Source of the DNA: Paenibacillus radicibacter
GTDB lineage: Bacteria; Bacillota; Bacilli; Paenibacillales; NBRC-103111
NCBI RefSeq assembly: GCF_024721995.1
Contig: NZ_JANQBC010000018.1
Span: 1-60,199 of the forward strand
Direction: 5' to 3'
DNA length: 60,199 bases
Below, in pieces: positions 10,395 through 20,859 of the stretch. The position numbers were made by a program, and so were the translations under genes. Position 1 is the stretch's first letter; each line of letters begins with the position of its first letter. The notes below the pieces were generated by a model. It was not told the DNA's origin and ran no database searches. It worked only from the letters and a program-made list of their open reading frames with translations.

Positions 10395-11339
10395 TTACTG
10401 CAAAAATTTTCCGTCCAAGATTTGCGCGCCATGCTTGGATCGAAGGGCATTCACCACTTCTTTCATTGGAGGTGCTTTTTGGATAGCAAGCTGCTTTTTA
10501 ACTTTCTCACGAATGATAGCAGGATCTTCCTTTTCTTCTGTCTTTTTATCTTTCAACAAAATGATGGCATAGCCGTTCGTCAGAGGAATGATGCCGCTGT
10601 ATTCATTCTTTTTCAGTTTCTTCGCTGCTGTCATGATCGGCGAAGAGATGAAAGGATCATTTTCAAAAATCCAACCTAGATCTCCGTCTGTGCTTGACGT
10701 TGTTTCATCAATGGAACGATCTCGTACAAGGGTTGAGAACTCCTGTCCTTTGTTCAGCTCTCTAAGCGCCTTATCGGCATGTTCTTTCGATGCCAAGATC
10801 ATCTGTTGAATATGGTACTCAGATCTTGCTTTGAATTCTTCTGCATGGGTGCGCATATACTCCGTTACTTCTTCGTCAGTGATCGTAACACTTCGCGTCG
10901 CAAGACGTTCGAGCAACAGCTTGTAATAGGCATCGTCATGTAGTTCCTCTTGGGACAAACCCAGCTGATCTTTCATTGCTTTAAAATAAGCTTCCAAACT
11001 CTCGTAGCCTTCACTATTCATCTTGAGTTCGCGGTTAATCTCTTCATCATCTACCGTGATACCAACCTCTCTCGCTTCTATGCGGATGGCCTCACGATCG
11101 ATCAATTGATTCACCATTTCATTGCCATAGTGTTTAATTAATTGTTTCTGAATCTCTCCCATTGTGATCTGGCGGTCACCGACCTTGGCAATGACTTGAG
11201 TGGAATCCGCATCTCCTCTAATATCTTTCGAATTGCCTTTATCCGAAGATGCGCCTCCTCCACTCAGTACTACAACCAGCAGCACCGCAATACAGACACA
11301 AAGCCCGCCAATGATTGCTCCTACTCCTCTTTTTGCCAT
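10395..11339 (-). CDS. Membrane-anchored PpiC-type peptidyl-prolyl isomerase (YacD-like)
   Basis: A 314-residue protein with one N-terminal membrane segment (about residues 7-26), an Asp/Ser/Gly-rich linker and a SurA/PrsA-like chaperone region. A parvulin domain follows at about 175-270 (YHIQQMILASKEHADKA, then DGDLGWI and IIPLTNGYAIILL). There is no lipobox cysteine, so it is anchored by its helix rather than by lipid, unlike the PrsA-like protein at 32140-33168. It probably helps fold proteins outside the membrane. The gene lies between hslO and cysK, as yacD does in B. subtilis. Substrates are unknown. Confidence 0.88.
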   Translation of the reverse strand: MAKRGVGAIIGGLCVCIAVLLVVVLSGGGASSDKGNSKDIRGDADSTQVIAKVGDRQITMGEIQKQLIKHYGNEMVNQLIDREAIRIEAREVGITVDDEEINRELKMNSEGYESLEAYFKAMKDQLGLSQEELHDDAYYKLLLERLATRSVTITDEEVTEYMRTHAEEFKARSEYHIQQMILASKEHADKALRELNKGQEFSTLVRDRSIDETTSSTDGDLGWIFENDPFISSPIMTAAKKLKKNEYSGIIPLTNGYAIILLKDKKTEEKEDPAIIREKVKKQLAIQKAPPMKEVVNALRSKHGAQILDGKFLQ

Positions 11340-11366
11340 GACCCCTAATTGCTCGCCTCAGCTTCA

Positions 11367-12236
11367 CTATAATTTGTCGATGATCGACTGTATGTCCTCT
11401 GATGTAAATCCGAATGTCTCATTGCAAAAATGACACTGAATTTCTGCTTTACCGTCTTCAGTAAGCAACTGCTCTAATTCCGCCTTGCCTAGAGAAACCA
11501 ATGTTTCTTCTACACGCTCACGTGAGCACTTGCACTTAAAGGAAACATCCATGGTCTCAAACAATCGGAAAGAAGGAAGAACTTCTCCTAGAATTTGCTC
11601 AAGATCCAACCCGCGTTCCAACATTGTTGTCATTGAAGGGATTTGCGATAGACGCTGTTCAAGCTCTGTTATCTCTTCATCGGTTAAACCTGGCATTAAT
11701 TGAATAATAAATCCACCTGCTGCTTTAACTGAATAGTCCACATCCACAAGTACACCCAATGAAACAGCTGAAGGCGTCTGCTCGGATACGGTAAAATAGT
11801 ACGTAAAATCTTCAGCAAGTTCACCTGATATGATCGGTGTAGAACCGCGATATGGTTCTTTAAGACCTAAATCTTTAATGATATAAAGAGCACCATCTGT
11901 TCCTACTGCTCCAGCCACATCCAGCTTACCTTTGGCATTGAGCGGTAAATCAACAGTTGGATTAGAAATGTAACCACGCACTTCCCCATACGCATTGGAA
12001 TCCACGATAATCTGACCGATTGGACCGCCACCTTGTACTTGAACTGTCAGCTTCTCTTCACCCTTGAGCATCGCCCCCATCATTAAGCTGGCCGCTACTG
12101 TCCGTCCAAGCGCCGCTGTCACGGTTGGTGTTGCCTGATGTCTACGACTTAGTTCGTCTGTGATCGATGTTGAGCATACTGCAAATGCGCGAACTTTCCC
12201 CGCAAATCCAGTTCCGCGAATCATATAGTCTTTCAA
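11367..12236 (-). CDS. hslO: Redox-regulated chaperone Hsp33
   Basis: Hsp33 is a cytosolic holdase switched on by oxidation. The 289-residue protein has the N-terminal dimer domain and the C-terminal zinc redox switch: Cys235-x-Cys237 and Cys268-x-x-Cys271. The start is TTG at 12236 with GAGGTGA six bases upstream. It follows coaX by 28 bases and precedes the PpiC protein, so the nad-coaX-hslO-PpiC genes probably share a transcript. The order coaX-hslO-yacD-cysK is that of B. subtilis. Confidence 0.96.
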   Translation of the reverse strand: MKDYMIRGTGFAGKVRAFAVCSTSITDELSRRHQATPTVTAALGRTVAASLMMGAMLKGEEKLTVQVQGGGPIGQIIVDSNAYGEVRGYISNPTVDLPLNAKGKLDVAGAVGTDGALYIIKDLGLKEPYRGSTPIISGELAEDFTYYFTVSEQTPSAVSLGVLVDVDYSVKAAGGFIIQLMPGLTDEEITELEQRLSQIPSMTTMLERGLDLEQILGEVLPSFRLFETMDVSFKCKCSRERVEETLVSLGKAELEQLLTEDGKAEIQCHFCNETFGFTSEDIQSIIDKL

Positions 12237-12264
12237 TTGAAGTCACCTCTAATACGTATATGTT

Positions 12265-13029
12265 CTAAACGTTTTTTTCATAAATAAGTTGCAAGCCTTG
12301 CAGCGTTAAAAGTGGGTTAACTAAATCAATTGTTCGGGATTCCGACGCAATTAACTCTGCAAGTCCACCTGTTGCGACAACGGTTGGTTCAACATTGAAT
12401 TCTTCTTTTATACGCGTCACAATGCCATCTACCTGAGATACGTATCCAAAAATGATCCCTGCTTGCATCGCAGATACGGTATTCTTCCCAACTACACTCT
12501 TCGGTTTCACAAGTTCAATACGCGGTAGCTTGGCTGCACGTTGATATAAAGCTTCAGTCGAAATACCGATACCTGGTGCAATTGCGCAGCCAACAAGTTG
12601 ACCTGCATGATCAATATAGTCGTAAGTTGTTGCTGTACCGAAATCCACGATCACACATGGTGATCCATATAGTTCAAGGGCCGCTACTGCATTCACAATG
12701 CGGTCAGCACCTACTTCTTTAGGGTTGTCCACGCGAACATTAAGCCCCGTCTTAATACCTGGGCCAACGATATAAGGTGTCTTTTTCAAATAATCCAGAC
12801 ACAGGTTTTCTAGAACAAACATCAGCGGCGGTACGACAGAAGAGATGATCACACCTTGAATCTGATCCAATTTAATATCTGCATGTCGGAAAAGATTCGA
12901 TACGATCATCCCATACTCATCCGTGGTCGCTGATCGGTTTGTACTAATCCGCCAATGATGAAGCAAATCCTTTTCTTTGTACAAGCCAAGAACAATATTC
13001 GTGTTGCCCACGTCGATAACTAAAATCAT
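12265..13029 (-). CDS. coaX: Type III pantothenate kinase
   Basis: CoaX phosphorylates pantothenate, the first step of coenzyme A synthesis. The 254-residue protein begins with the ASKHA phosphate motif DVGNTN (residues 6-11). It contains [11 protein letters not shown], the IVDFGTATT metal/phosphate loop and [10 protein letters not shown], all typical of type III enzymes, which are not feedback-inhibited by CoA. It overlaps nadC by 4 bases (ATGA). Its place after nadA-nadB-nadC puts two cofactor pathways in one transcription unit, which may be a simple lineage rearrangement. Confidence 0.96.
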   Translation of the reverse strand: MILVIDVGNTNIVLGLYKEKDLLHHWRISTNRSATTDEYGMIVSNLFRHADIKLDQIQGVIISSVVPPLMFVLENLCLDYLKKTPYIVGPGIKTGLNVRVDNPKEVGADRIVNAVAALELYGSPCVIVDFGTATTYDYIDHAGQLVGCAIAPGIGISTEALYQRAAKLPRIELVKPKSVVGKNTVSAMQAGIIFGYVSQVDGIVTRIKEEFNVEPTVVATGGLAELIASESRTIDLVNPLLTLQGLQLIYEKNV

Positions 13030-13898
13030 GCAAACGTGCTCTCCTTCCGCGCATTAAGATCGAGTGATATATCTAAAGCAGCTACGGAATACGTGAGCTG
13101 TCCTATAGAAATAATATCTACACCTGTCTCTGCCATTACTCGAATCGTCTGTGGAGATACAGAACCAGAACCTTCCACGATAATATGCGGTGCACGACTT
13201 TTAATCACCGCAACCGCTTCTTTCATTTGAGCAGGTGGCATATTGTCTAGCATAATGATATCCGCGCCTACTTGAAGCGCTTCTTCTAGTTGCATAAAAT
13301 CTTCTACTTCAACTTCAATCTTCATGGTATGAGGGATCGCCTCACGCGCAGCTTGAACCGCAGCTGTAATACTTCCGGCACCCTTAATATGATTATCTTT
13401 TATCATAACAGCATCATATAAACCAAATCGATGATTATGACCGCCACCAACACGCACAGCGTATTTCTCAAGCAGGCGTAATCCCGGAGTGGTCTTACGC
13501 GTATCCACAAGACGAACCGGTAAATCTGCAACTACTGCCGTAAATGCATGTGTCTTCGTCGCAATTCCTGACAAGCGCTGAAGCAAGTTAAGTGCCAAAC
13601 GTTCTCCAATCAAGATGCTTCGGGTACTGCCAGTTACAGTCGCAATAATGGTTCCTTTCGTAACAGGTGTTCCATCCATTACTTCCGCTTTGAATTGTAA
13701 CTTCGGATCAACCTCTGCAAATACAGCTTCAGCAATGCTGATTCCTGCTAATATCCCGTCTTGCTTCACATGGATAATACCCGTAGACTTACTTGCTACT
13801 GGAATTGTAGAAAGGGATGTGACATCCCCTGCTCCAACATCCTCTTGCAACCAAGCTTGTATTTGCTGCGCCAATAAACGCTTATTCAAGTTATGCAT
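13026..13898 (-). CDS. nadC: Quinolinate phosphoribosyltransferase (carboxylating)
   Basis: NadC turns quinolinate and PRPP into nicotinate mononucleotide. The 290-residue protein has the family features: [10 protein letters not shown] near residue 19, [16 protein letters not shown], the [10 protein letters not shown] substrate loop, [20 protein letters not shown], and the C-terminal barrel motifs IMLDNM and VEGSGS. It overlaps nadB by 8 bases and coaX by 4. Together with NadB and NadA upstream it forms the complete aspartate-to-NaMN route. Confidence 0.97.
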   Translation of the reverse strand: MHNLNKRLLAQQIQAWLQEDVGAGDVTSLSTIPVASKSTGIIHVKQDGILAGISIAEAVFAEVDPKLQFKAEVMDGTPVTKGTIIATVTGSTRSILIGERLALNLLQRLSGIATKTHAFTAVVADLPVRLVDTRKTTPGLRLLEKYAVRVGGGHNHRFGLYDAVMIKDNHIKGAGSITAAVQAAREAIPHTMKIEVEVEDFMQLEEALQVGADIIMLDNMPPAQMKEAVAVIKSRAPHIIVEGSGSVSPQTIRVMAETGVDIISIGQLTYSVAALDISLDLNARKESTFA

Positions 13899-15555
13899 CT
13901 AATATCCACTCCTCAGACATGCCCGTTTCAATATGGAAAACAATATGTTTCTGCCATTTGGCATTATTGGATTCTGGAAAATCTTCGCGATAATGTCCAC
14001 CACGACTTTCATCACGATGAAGCGCCGCTTGCGCCGTTAATAGCGCACATGTGAGCAAATTGGCAAACTCATATTCTTCACGACGAGTCAGACGTGTATC
14101 GAAGAACGAATGCTGTCTAGATAGTTCATCAATCGCCTTCTGAAGTGTCTTCGCTGTTCGAAGTAAACCAACATACCGCAGCATAACTTTCTGCAGTTTA
14201 AGCCTGCGCTCAACAACAGCTTGCTGCGCAACGTCTTTGCGTAGTTCAGGAGCAGAGTCAAGTGAACTTGCATGCTCTAGAGCTGCTTCACTCGATGTGA
14301 GAGATCTACCTTGTATCGCTAGGGGTTCAAGCAGCTTGATCCGTTCAATAATGCGACGACCAAATACAATCGCCTCTGACAATGAATTAGATGCTAAACG
14401 ATTCGCACCATGTACACCTGTAGAGGACACTTCGCCACAAGCGTACAATCTTGGCACAGCCGTTGCCCCATGTAAATCCGTCTTCACTCCACCCATCATA
14501 TAATGAGCTGCAGGTGCGACCGGAATCCAGTCACTCGCCAAATCTAAACCATAGCGCATGCAAAATTCATAAATGGTTGGAAAACGATGCTTCACCATCT
14601 CTTCCGGTTCATGTGTCACATCAATGTATACATAGGTAGACTTGGTCGATTCCATTTCGGAAACGATTGCTCTCGCTACAATATCACGTGGTGCTAATTC
14701 AAGTAATGGATGATATCGCTCCATGAAACGTTCACCCTTAATATTGCGCAGAATCGCACCTTCTCCTCGCACAGCTTCTGATATTAAGAAACGCGGCGCT
14801 CCTGGATAACATAGCGAAGTAGGATGAAATTGAATAAATTCAACATCCTGAATGAGTGCTCCCGCTCGATAAGCGATGGCGATACCATCACCTGTTGCGA
14901 TATCCGGATTCGTCGTATAACGATAAAGCTGGCCAGCACCACCTGTACATAGGATCGTCGCTTGACCACGCGCTATTACACGCGAACCATCCGGTTTCTG
15001 GACAAGTGCGCCATAACATTCACCAGCTTCATTCTTCAATAAATCGATGACAAAATGATCATCCCAAAGTGTGATATTCGGATCACTCTTCGTCTTCTCT
15101 GATAATGCGCGTACAATCTCTGCCCCAGTTGCGTCTCCATTGGCATGTAAAATACGACGCTGACTATGTGCTCCTTCTTTCGTCAGAGCCAGTACCCCAT
15201 TCTCTTCATCAAAGGTAGTACCCATTCGAATCAGATCTTTGACACCATCGGGACCTTCATGGACAAGTACATCTACGGCATTGCGAGAACATAGTCCTGC
15301 ACCTGCCATTAGCGTATCTTGCAAATGGTACTCTGGTGAATCATCATCTGCAATGACGGCAGCGATTCCACCCTGCGCGTACCTTGTATTCGAATCAAGC
15401 AGTGACTTCTTCGTAATCATCAAAACTTGATAACTCTCACTTGCTTTGATGGCTGTAAATAACCCCGCTATTCCTGCACCAATTACGATGACATCCGTAT
15501 CCACTACAGGTAAATCATCTAAATCGACATCAACTAACGTACTAGGTATCTTCAT
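13891..15555 (-). CDS. nadB: L-aspartate oxidase
   Basis: NadB is an FAD enzyme that oxidises aspartate to iminoaspartate for NAD synthesis. The 554-residue protein begins with the dinucleotide-binding motif VIVIGAGIAGLFTA (about residues 23-36). It shows the fumarate reductase/NadB family segments NTRYAQGGIAAV, QFHPTSL, HYMMGGVKTD and GEVSSTGVHGANRLASNSL. ATG 15555 was chosen over an ATG seven codons earlier because GAGGTGG lies seven bases upstream. The succinate dehydrogenase flavoprotein is the main alternative but is excluded by the neighbours. In B. subtilis the nad genes are elsewhere. Confidence 0.96.
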   Translation of the reverse strand: MKIPSTLVDVDLDDLPVVDTDVIVIGAGIAGLFTAIKASESYQVLMITKKSLLDSNTRYAQGGIAAVIADDDSPEYHLQDTLMAGAGLCSRNAVDVLVHEGPDGVKDLIRMGTTFDEENGVLALTKEGAHSQRRILHANGDATGAEIVRALSEKTKSDPNITLWDDHFVIDLLKNEAGECYGALVQKPDGSRVIARGQATILCTGGAGQLYRYTTNPDIATGDGIAIAYRAGALIQDVEFIQFHPTSLCYPGAPRFLISEAVRGEGAILRNIKGERFMERYHPLLELAPRDIVARAIVSEMESTKSTYVYIDVTHEPEEMVKHRFPTIYEFCMRYGLDLASDWIPVAPAAHYMMGGVKTDLHGATAVPRLYACGEVSSTGVHGANRLASNSLSEAIVFGRRIIERIKLLEPLAIQGRSLTSSEAALEHASSLDSAPELRKDVAQQAVVERRLKLQKVMLRYVGLLRTAKTLQKAIDELSRQHSFFDTRLTRREEYEFANLLTCALLTAQAALHRDESRGGHYREDFPESNNAKWQKHIVFHIETGMSEEWILDA

Positions 15556-15590
15556 CTTATAACCACCTCTAAACAAGAGAGTAGCGCATG

Positions 15591-16529
15591 CTACTTCACG
15601 AGTAACATGCGCTCCAGTGATTGTCTAGCTTGCTCAGCCACGTGATCCGGCACATAGATCTCCGGTTTCATCGTTTCGAGCGCTTTAACCACTTTTTTCA
15701 AATTATTCACTTTCATATTCGGACATACCAAATACTTTGTTGCAAAATGGAATTGCTTATCTGGGCTGTTTAGACGAAGCTGATACCCAGTCCCATCTTC
15801 TGTTCCAACTATAAACTCCTGACAAGGAGATTCTTTGCAATATTTAATAATCGCTGTTGTGGACCCTACGAAATCCCCCATTGCCACAACTTCTGGTCGG
15901 CATTCTGGATGCACAACAAACTGTGCATTCGGGTGCAATCGCTTCATTTCTTCCACATCTTTAATGGTAAGCATATCATGCGTATTGCAGTATCCTTCCC
16001 AGATGATCATTTTCTTGTTTGTGAATTTAGATACATAGTCGCCCAAATTTTTATCTGGAACCCAGATTACCTCGTCCGAATCCACAGAATTCACGACTTT
16101 AAGCGCGTTAGCTGATGTACAGCAAATATCAGTTTCTGATTTCACTTCAGCTGATGTATTAATATATGCGACTACTTTCGCATTCGGGTGCTGGCGTTTG
16201 AGTGCGCGAAGACCTTCTACGTTAACCATATCAGCCATCGGACAGCCTGCACGCTCATCTGGAATGATGACCGTCTTCGTCGGTGCTAATATCTTGGCGC
16301 TCTCGCCCATAAAATGAACACCACAGAACACGATGACATCGGCATCTGTTGACGCTGCCTTCTGTGCTAATAAGAAGGAATCCCCACGGAAATCTGCGAT
16401 TTCCTGTATTTCATCTCGTTGATAATAATGAGCTAAAATAATTGCATTTCGTTCTTTCTTTAACTGAGCTAATCGTTCTCTAAGTACACGATTCTGCTCT
16501 GCCTTATGCTGTAAAGCTAAAGCCTCCAT
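15591..16529 (-). CDS. nadA: Quinolinate synthase
   Basis: NadA condenses iminoaspartate with dihydroxyacetone phosphate to quinolinate using a [4Fe-4S] cluster. Translated from ATG 16529, it is 312 residues. The likely cluster ligands are Cys96 (AGCPMADM), Cys210 (VHPECRPEV) and Cys269 (LVCPNMK). The AHYYQRDEIQ and MGESAKIL motifs are present. The ATG was chosen because GGGGGGAAG lies just upstream; two upstream in-frame ATGs are less well supported. It is the first gene of nadA-nadB-nadC-coaX and has a promoter at 16604-16632. Confidence 0.95.
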   Translation of the reverse strand: MEALALQHKAEQNRVLRERLAQLKKERNAIILAHYYQRDEIQEIADFRGDSFLLAQKAASTDADVIVFCGVHFMGESAKILAPTKTVIIPDERAGCPMADMVNVEGLRALKRQHPNAKVVAYINTSAEVKSETDICCTSANALKVVNSVDSDEVIWVPDKNLGDYVSKFTNKKMIIWEGYCNTHDMLTIKDVEEMKRLHPNAQFVVHPECRPEVVAMGDFVGSTTAIIKYCKESPCQEFIVGTEDGTGYQLRLNSPDKQFHFATKYLVCPNMKVNNLKKVVKALETMKPEIYVPDHVAEQARQSLERMLLVK

Positions 16530-16603
16530 GATCTTCCCCCCGATCATAACACCTTGCAATATCAATTATCTGTGTAACAATTTGGAACACACGATTTACA
16601 ACT

Positions 16604-16632
16604 AATTTACAGGAACCTACCCGTAGTGTCAA
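16604..16632 (-). promoter_or_regulatory. Promoter of the nadA-nadB-nadC-coaX unit
   Basis: On the complement, TTGACA (16627-16632), 17 bases, TAAATT (16604-16609). A nicotinate-responsive repressor of the NiaR type controls nad genes in many Bacillota, but I could not establish its operator here. Confidence 0.65.
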
Positions 16633-16658
16633 TCCACAAAAAAGCCGCGTTATAAAGC

Positions 16659-16692
16659 AAAACCGGACTATGCAGATCGCATAGTCCGGTTT
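16659..16692 (-). terminator. Rho-independent terminator after ftsH
   Basis: On the complement, a 14-bp perfect stem AAACCGGACTATGC/GCATAGTCCGGTTT with loop GATCT, followed by T-rich sequence. Confidence 0.9.
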
Positions 16693-16703
16693 ATTCGTTC
16701 GTA

Positions 16704-18689
16704 TTAAACGTCCTTGGAATCTTTGTTCGGATCGGAGTTATTATCTTCGATCTTCTCTTCTGTTTCTTTTGCAGATTCAGGAGTAGATTCTACAGGAGCA
16801 GCTTTAATCACTTCTGCTTCCTTATGTGTGCCGATTGTTACTTTGATATCGTCACCAGAAAGTTCATCATTCTTGATTACGCCATTTTCTAAAAGCTCAA
16901 CAATCTGATCTTTATCCAATGTTTCACGTTCAAGAAGTGCGTTCGCAACTAAGTGAACTTCTGCGGAGTGATCCGTCAAAATCTGCTTCGCACGATCATA
17001 ACACTCACGAATCATACGCTGCATTTCTTGGTCGATCTCATAAGCAATCGCATCGGAGTAGTTCTGCTCATGGCCGATATCGCGTCCAAGGAATACTTGG
17101 CCTTGTGTGGAGCCAAATTGCAATGGACCAAGCTTATCACTCATACCGTATTCCATGACCATGCTGCGAATCGTGCTCGTCGCTTTCTGGAAGTCACTGT
17201 ATGCGCCTGTACCGATGTCGCCGATAAACAATTCTTCCGCAACACGTCCACCAAGTAAACCTGTAACTTTATCAAGCAATTCGTTCTTCGTATAAAGCAT
17301 ACGGTCTTCGCCTTCCTTCGGAAGCATAAGCACGTATCCTCCTGCACGACCACGAGGGATAATCGTAACTTTGTGAATCTTATCTGCATGCTCAGCATAG
17401 TAACCAATTATCGCATGACCTGATTCGTGGTAAGCAACAGTTTTCTTCTCGCGTTCAGATACTACGCGGCTCTTCTTCTGTGTTCCAACAATCACACGGT
17501 CAAACGCTTCTTCGACCTCATCCATCGAAATATCTTTACGATTACGGCGAGCCGCAATAAGTGCCGATTCGTTCAATAGATTCTCAAGATCAGCGCCTGT
17601 AAATCCAGTTGTATAACGAGCAATGGTATCCAGCTTCACGTTAGCAGCTAAAGGCTTATTGCGGGCGTGTACTTTAAGTACCGCTTCACGGCCTTTAACA
17701 TCTGGACGATCGACTGTAATCTGACGGTCAAAACGTCCTGGACGAAGCAATGCCGGGTCAAGGATATCAGGGCGGTTCGTTGCAGCGATGATAATGATAC
17801 CTTCGTTCGCACCGAAACCATCCATCTCAACGAGCAATTGGTTGAGTGTTTGTTCACGTTCATCGTGTCCACCACCAAGACCAGCTCCACGCTGACGACC
17901 TACTGCATCAATCTCATCGATAAAGATGATACAAGGTGCATTCTTCTTCGCATTCTCGAACAAGTCACGAACACGGGAAGCACCGACACCGACGAACATC
18001 TCTACGAAATCCGAACCGGAAATCGAGAAGAACGGAACGCCAGCTTCACCAGCTACTGCACGAGCAAGCAATGTTTTACCCGTTCCTGGAGGACCATTAA
18101 GAAGGACACCCTTCGGAATACGAGCTCCAACTGCCGAGAATTTGCGAGGGTCCTTGAGGAATTCAACGATTTCCACTAGCTCTTGTTTCTCTTCGTCAGC
18201 ACCAGCTACATCTTCAAATGTAACTTTCTTCTTCTCGTCGTTGTATAGACGCGCTTTACTCTTACCAAAGTTCATCACTTTGCCACCGCCGCCTTGCGAC
18301 TGGTTAAGCAAGAAGAAGAACAATACGAACATAATGACAAAAGGAATAATCGAGGTAAGGAAGCTCAGCCATAGGCTCTCGCCTTCCATTGGCAGATGCT
18401 CTTGAGCGACTCCGCTGTCGTCAATCATCGCGAGCATTTTATCGCTTGCTGGACCTCGTGTTTCGAACGGAGCATGATTATTACTCTTTAGCGTTCCTTT
18501 TATCAAATAGGTATACTTGTCAAATTGAACCTTGACTGACTCTACGTTATTATTCTTGAGTTCAACTTTGAACTTGTCATAACTAATACGATCAGTTCGC
18601 TCATTCTGATTGCTTACAAAGCTGACAATACCAACGACTACCAGCACTACAATTAAATAAAAGCCACTAGTCCTAATAAACCGATTCAT
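16704..18689 (-). CDS. ftsH: ATP-dependent membrane zinc metalloprotease FtsH
   Basis: FtsH degrades misfolded membrane proteins and short-lived regulators. The 661-residue protein has two membrane helices (about 9-26 and 107-128) around an extracytoplasmic domain. An AAA+ domain has Walker A GPPGTGKT at 199-206, Walker B IFIDEID at 255-261 and an SRH near 304-322. The zinc site HESGH is at 421-425. The C-terminal tail (about 605-661) is acidic and low-complexity. GAGAGGTGG precedes the ATG. As in B. subtilis it follows tilS and hpt. Those three products are reported to influence ftsH expression there; the sequence here cannot show that. Confidence 0.98.
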   Translation of the reverse strand: MNRFIRTSGFYLIVVLVVVGIVSFVSNQNERTDRISYDKFKVELKNNNVESVKVQFDKYTYLIKGTLKSNNHAPFETRGPASDKMLAMIDDSGVAQEHLPMEGESLWLSFLTSIIPFVIMFVLFFFLLNQSQGGGGKVMNFGKSKARLYNDEKKKVTFEDVAGADEEKQELVEIVEFLKDPRKFSAVGARIPKGVLLNGPPGTGKTLLARAVAGEAGVPFFSISGSDFVEMFVGVGASRVRDLFENAKKNAPCIIFIDEIDAVGRQRGAGLGGGHDEREQTLNQLLVEMDGFGANEGIIIIAATNRPDILDPALLRPGRFDRQITVDRPDVKGREAVLKVHARNKPLAANVKLDTIARYTTGFTGADLENLLNESALIAARRNRKDISMDEVEEAFDRVIVGTQKKSRVVSEREKKTVAYHESGHAIIGYYAEHADKIHKVTIIPRGRAGGYVLMLPKEGEDRMLYTKNELLDKVTGLLGGRVAEELFIGDIGTGAYSDFQKATSTIRSMVMEYGMSDKLGPLQFGSTQGQVFLGRDIGHEQNYSDAIAYEIDQEMQRMIRECYDRAKQILTDHSAEVHLVANALLERETLDKDQIVELLENGVIKNDELSGDDIKVTIGTHKEAEVIKAAPVESTPESAKETEEKIEDNNSDPNKDSKDV

Positions 18690-18722
18690 TCTCTACCACC
18701 TCTCAAACAACACACTTTTATT

Positions 18723-18752
18723 ATTTTACCACAGCTGTTAAGTGCATCACAA
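18723..18752 (-). promoter_or_regulatory. Possible ftsH promoter
   Basis: On the complement, TTGTGA (18747-18752), 18 bases, TAAAAT (18723-18728). An imperfect hairpin (TTAAGTTGCAT...ATGCACTTAA) overlaps the -35 region and might end hpt transcripts, though no clear T-run follows. Confidence 0.45.
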
Positions 18753-18784
18753 CAATGCAACTTAAGCGCTGATGATTGTCCTGT

Positions 18785-19324
18785 TTAGCTTGAATAAACC
18801 TCTGGTTTAAGGACACCTACATAAGGTAGGTTTCTGTATTGTTCCGCATAGTCTAGCCCGTATCCAACGATAAATGCATCTGGAATGGAGAACCCTTTGT
18901 AGTCAGGCTCCAAATCAACTGTTCTACGCTCTGGCTTATCGAATAAAGCAACAACAGCAATGGATTTCGCATTACGGCGTTCCAATACGTCGATTAGGTA
19001 GCTAAGCGTGAGTCCACTATCAATAATATCTTCGACAATAAGGATGTGACGACCTTCAATTGCTACATCAAGATCTTTTAAAATTTTCACAACTCCAGAA
19101 GATTTCGTGGAATGTCCATAACTGGATACTGCCATGAAATCAATTTGAAGCGGGCAGTCGATCTTCTTAACAAGATCAGACATAAAAATAAATGCGCCTT
19201 TCAGAACGCAAATAACAAGCGGGTTCTTATCTGCATACTCCGCTGTAAGTTGTGCGCCTAACTCGGCAATTTTGTTCTGAATAACCTCTTCACTGTAAAG
19301 CACTTCTTGAATATCGTTGTGCAA
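18785..19324 (-). CDS. hpt: Hypoxanthine-guanine phosphoribosyltransferase
   Basis: This purine salvage enzyme makes IMP and GMP from hypoxanthine or guanine and PRPP. The PRPP-binding motif is [12 protein letters not shown], preceded by [16 protein letters not shown], and the C-terminal [13 protein letters not shown] is typical of bacterial HPRT. I place the start at TTG 19324 (protein of 179 residues), because AGGAGG is seven bases upstream and this gives the family N-terminus ([12 protein letters not shown]). An ATG 15 codons earlier would overlap that site. It lies between tilS and ftsH. Confidence 0.95.
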   Translation of the reverse strand: MHNDIQEVLYSEEVIQNKIAELGAQLTAEYADKNPLVICVLKGAFIFMSDLVKKIDCPLQIDFMAVSSYGHSTKSSGVVKILKDLDVAIEGRHILIVEDIIDSGLTLSYLIDVLERRNAKSIAVVALFDKPERRTVDLEPDYKGFSIPDAFIVGYGLDYAEQYRNLPYVGVLKPEVYSS

Positions 19325-19387
19325 GGGTATTCCTCCTACATCATAATATGAGTGAGTACATGTTTCCATGCTCTTGTGAGAATGCCC

Positions 19388-20818
19388 CTAATCGAAGGAA
19401 TCCACCTTCACATGCAGCACACGCCGCGTGTTCGGATCAACAGCTGCAAAGCGAGATCGCCCATAGCCTGGAATCCACAAAATCTGCCCTTTTGCATCGA
19501 GCAGGATTGGAATTCGATCACGTTCACGTTGCGCCACTTTGGCGTCAATGAACATATTTTTTACTTTTTTTGATCCATTTAAACCAAAAGGTTCAATCCG
19601 ATCACCATCTCTGCGATTACGAATACATAAAGGCAGTTCTAGCTGATCCATATCAAAAAAAGCTTCTTGTTCCTTCGCTGAAAACAAACGTGTTTTTCTC
19701 TCTTTTTCGTGCCTATGATCCAAATGATCGATAACATGAAACTCGAATGTGGATGCAATCTCGGGAATCGATACTGCACCACCAAGCGGTTGGCACTCAT
19801 ACTGAAAAGATGCTGTTTCCCGCCATTCTTTAATAAAAGAAAGCTGTTCGTATTCGCGAACGAAGTACATATGTCCATAGATTAATTGCCGCATATTCGG
19901 GCCGGTCTCGCGAATCATAGATTCACGAAGCATTTCAATTCTTGTAAAGTCTAGCCATTCGGCCGGGCAAGCAAGATAACTTAATATTAATTTAATCAAG
20001 CGTCGTTGTAAAGCGAGGGGGAGTTTCATAAATCGATGACGAGGCAATCTTACATCCTCATTATGAATGAATACGATTTCTTGAAAAACCCGCTCCGTCT
20101 CTTGCTGCATGTACGCTTCCTCCGCCTGCATCACTTCGCTTAAGCGAATTAGAGCGTGTGGAAGTTCTTCATTATATTTTTGCAAAAAAGGAATAATGTC
20201 TAACCGAACTTGGTTTCTAAAATATTTGCGAGATGCATTCGATGCATCCACACTATAAGGAATTTGTTCTTGATGACAATAGTCAATAAGTTGTTCTTTG
20301 TGTATACGAAGTAAAGGACGAATCAGTTTCACATTACGATCCATCCGAACATCACGAATACCACCTAACCCTGATGGTCCTGTACCACGAACAATTCGCA
20401 TCATCATCGTCTCAGCCTGATCGTCGGCATGATGGGCAAGTGCGATACATCCCGCTTCATACTTACGAGCGATTTTATGTAAAAAATCATAACGCTTCTC
20501 TCTCGCTGCTACCTGGGGATTCAGCGATGTTGCTGCAATGTAAGCTGGCACATTTACTTCTGCAATCTCGCAAGGCAGTCCCAATGTTCGTGCGAGTGCC
20601 TCCACTTGAAGCGCTTCTTCTCTCGATTCTTCAACTCGAAATCCATGATTCACATGTGCGACAACGAGCTTCCATTGATGTTTGCTAGATAGCACGTAGA
20701 GCAGATGGAGCAGTGCGACCGAATCTGGACCTCCTGAAACGGCAACTACGATGCAATCTCCATCCGCAAGTAATTGCTTCGCTGCAATATGCTGCTCTAC
20801 GGTAAGTTGAAGTTCCAT
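19388..20818 (-). CDS. tilS: tRNA(Ile)-lysidine synthase
   Basis: TilS modifies C34 of the CAU-anticodon tRNA-Ile with lysine so that it reads AUA; it is usually essential. The 476-residue protein has the PP-loop SGGPDS at 28-33, the AHHADDQAETMMMRI segment and RPLLRIHKEQL. C-terminal substrate-binding domains finish with the DGDRIEPFG motif. It is followed by hpt 63 bases later, the conserved Bacillota arrangement. The ATG at 20818 has GAGGGATGG upstream. Confidence 0.96.
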   Translation of the reverse strand: MELQLTVEQHIAAKQLLADGDCIVVAVSGGPDSVALLHLLYVLSSKHQWKLVVAHVNHGFRVEESREEALQVEALARTLGLPCEIAEVNVPAYIAATSLNPQVAAREKRYDFLHKIARKYEAGCIALAHHADDQAETMMMRIVRGTGPSGLGGIRDVRMDRNVKLIRPLLRIHKEQLIDYCHQEQIPYSVDASNASRKYFRNQVRLDIIPFLQKYNEELPHALIRLSEVMQAEEAYMQQETERVFQEIVFIHNEDVRLPRHRFMKLPLALQRRLIKLILSYLACPAEWLDFTRIEMLRESMIRETGPNMRQLIYGHMYFVREYEQLSFIKEWRETASFQYECQPLGGAVSIPEIASTFEFHVIDHLDHRHEKERKTRLFSAKEQEAFFDMDQLELPLCIRNRRDGDRIEPFGLNGSKKVKNMFIDAKVAQRERDRIPILLDAKGQILWIPGYGRSRFAAVDPNTRRVLHVKVDSFD

Positions 20819-20859
20819 TCCATCCCTCTTTTCTGGTTGCTAGGTATAACTCTTCCACA

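Noticed and set aside
17926-18405. 159-codon plus-strand frame opposite ftsH
   Set aside because: Shadow frame of the AAA+ domain; Ser/Ala/Pro-rich with no recognisable domain.
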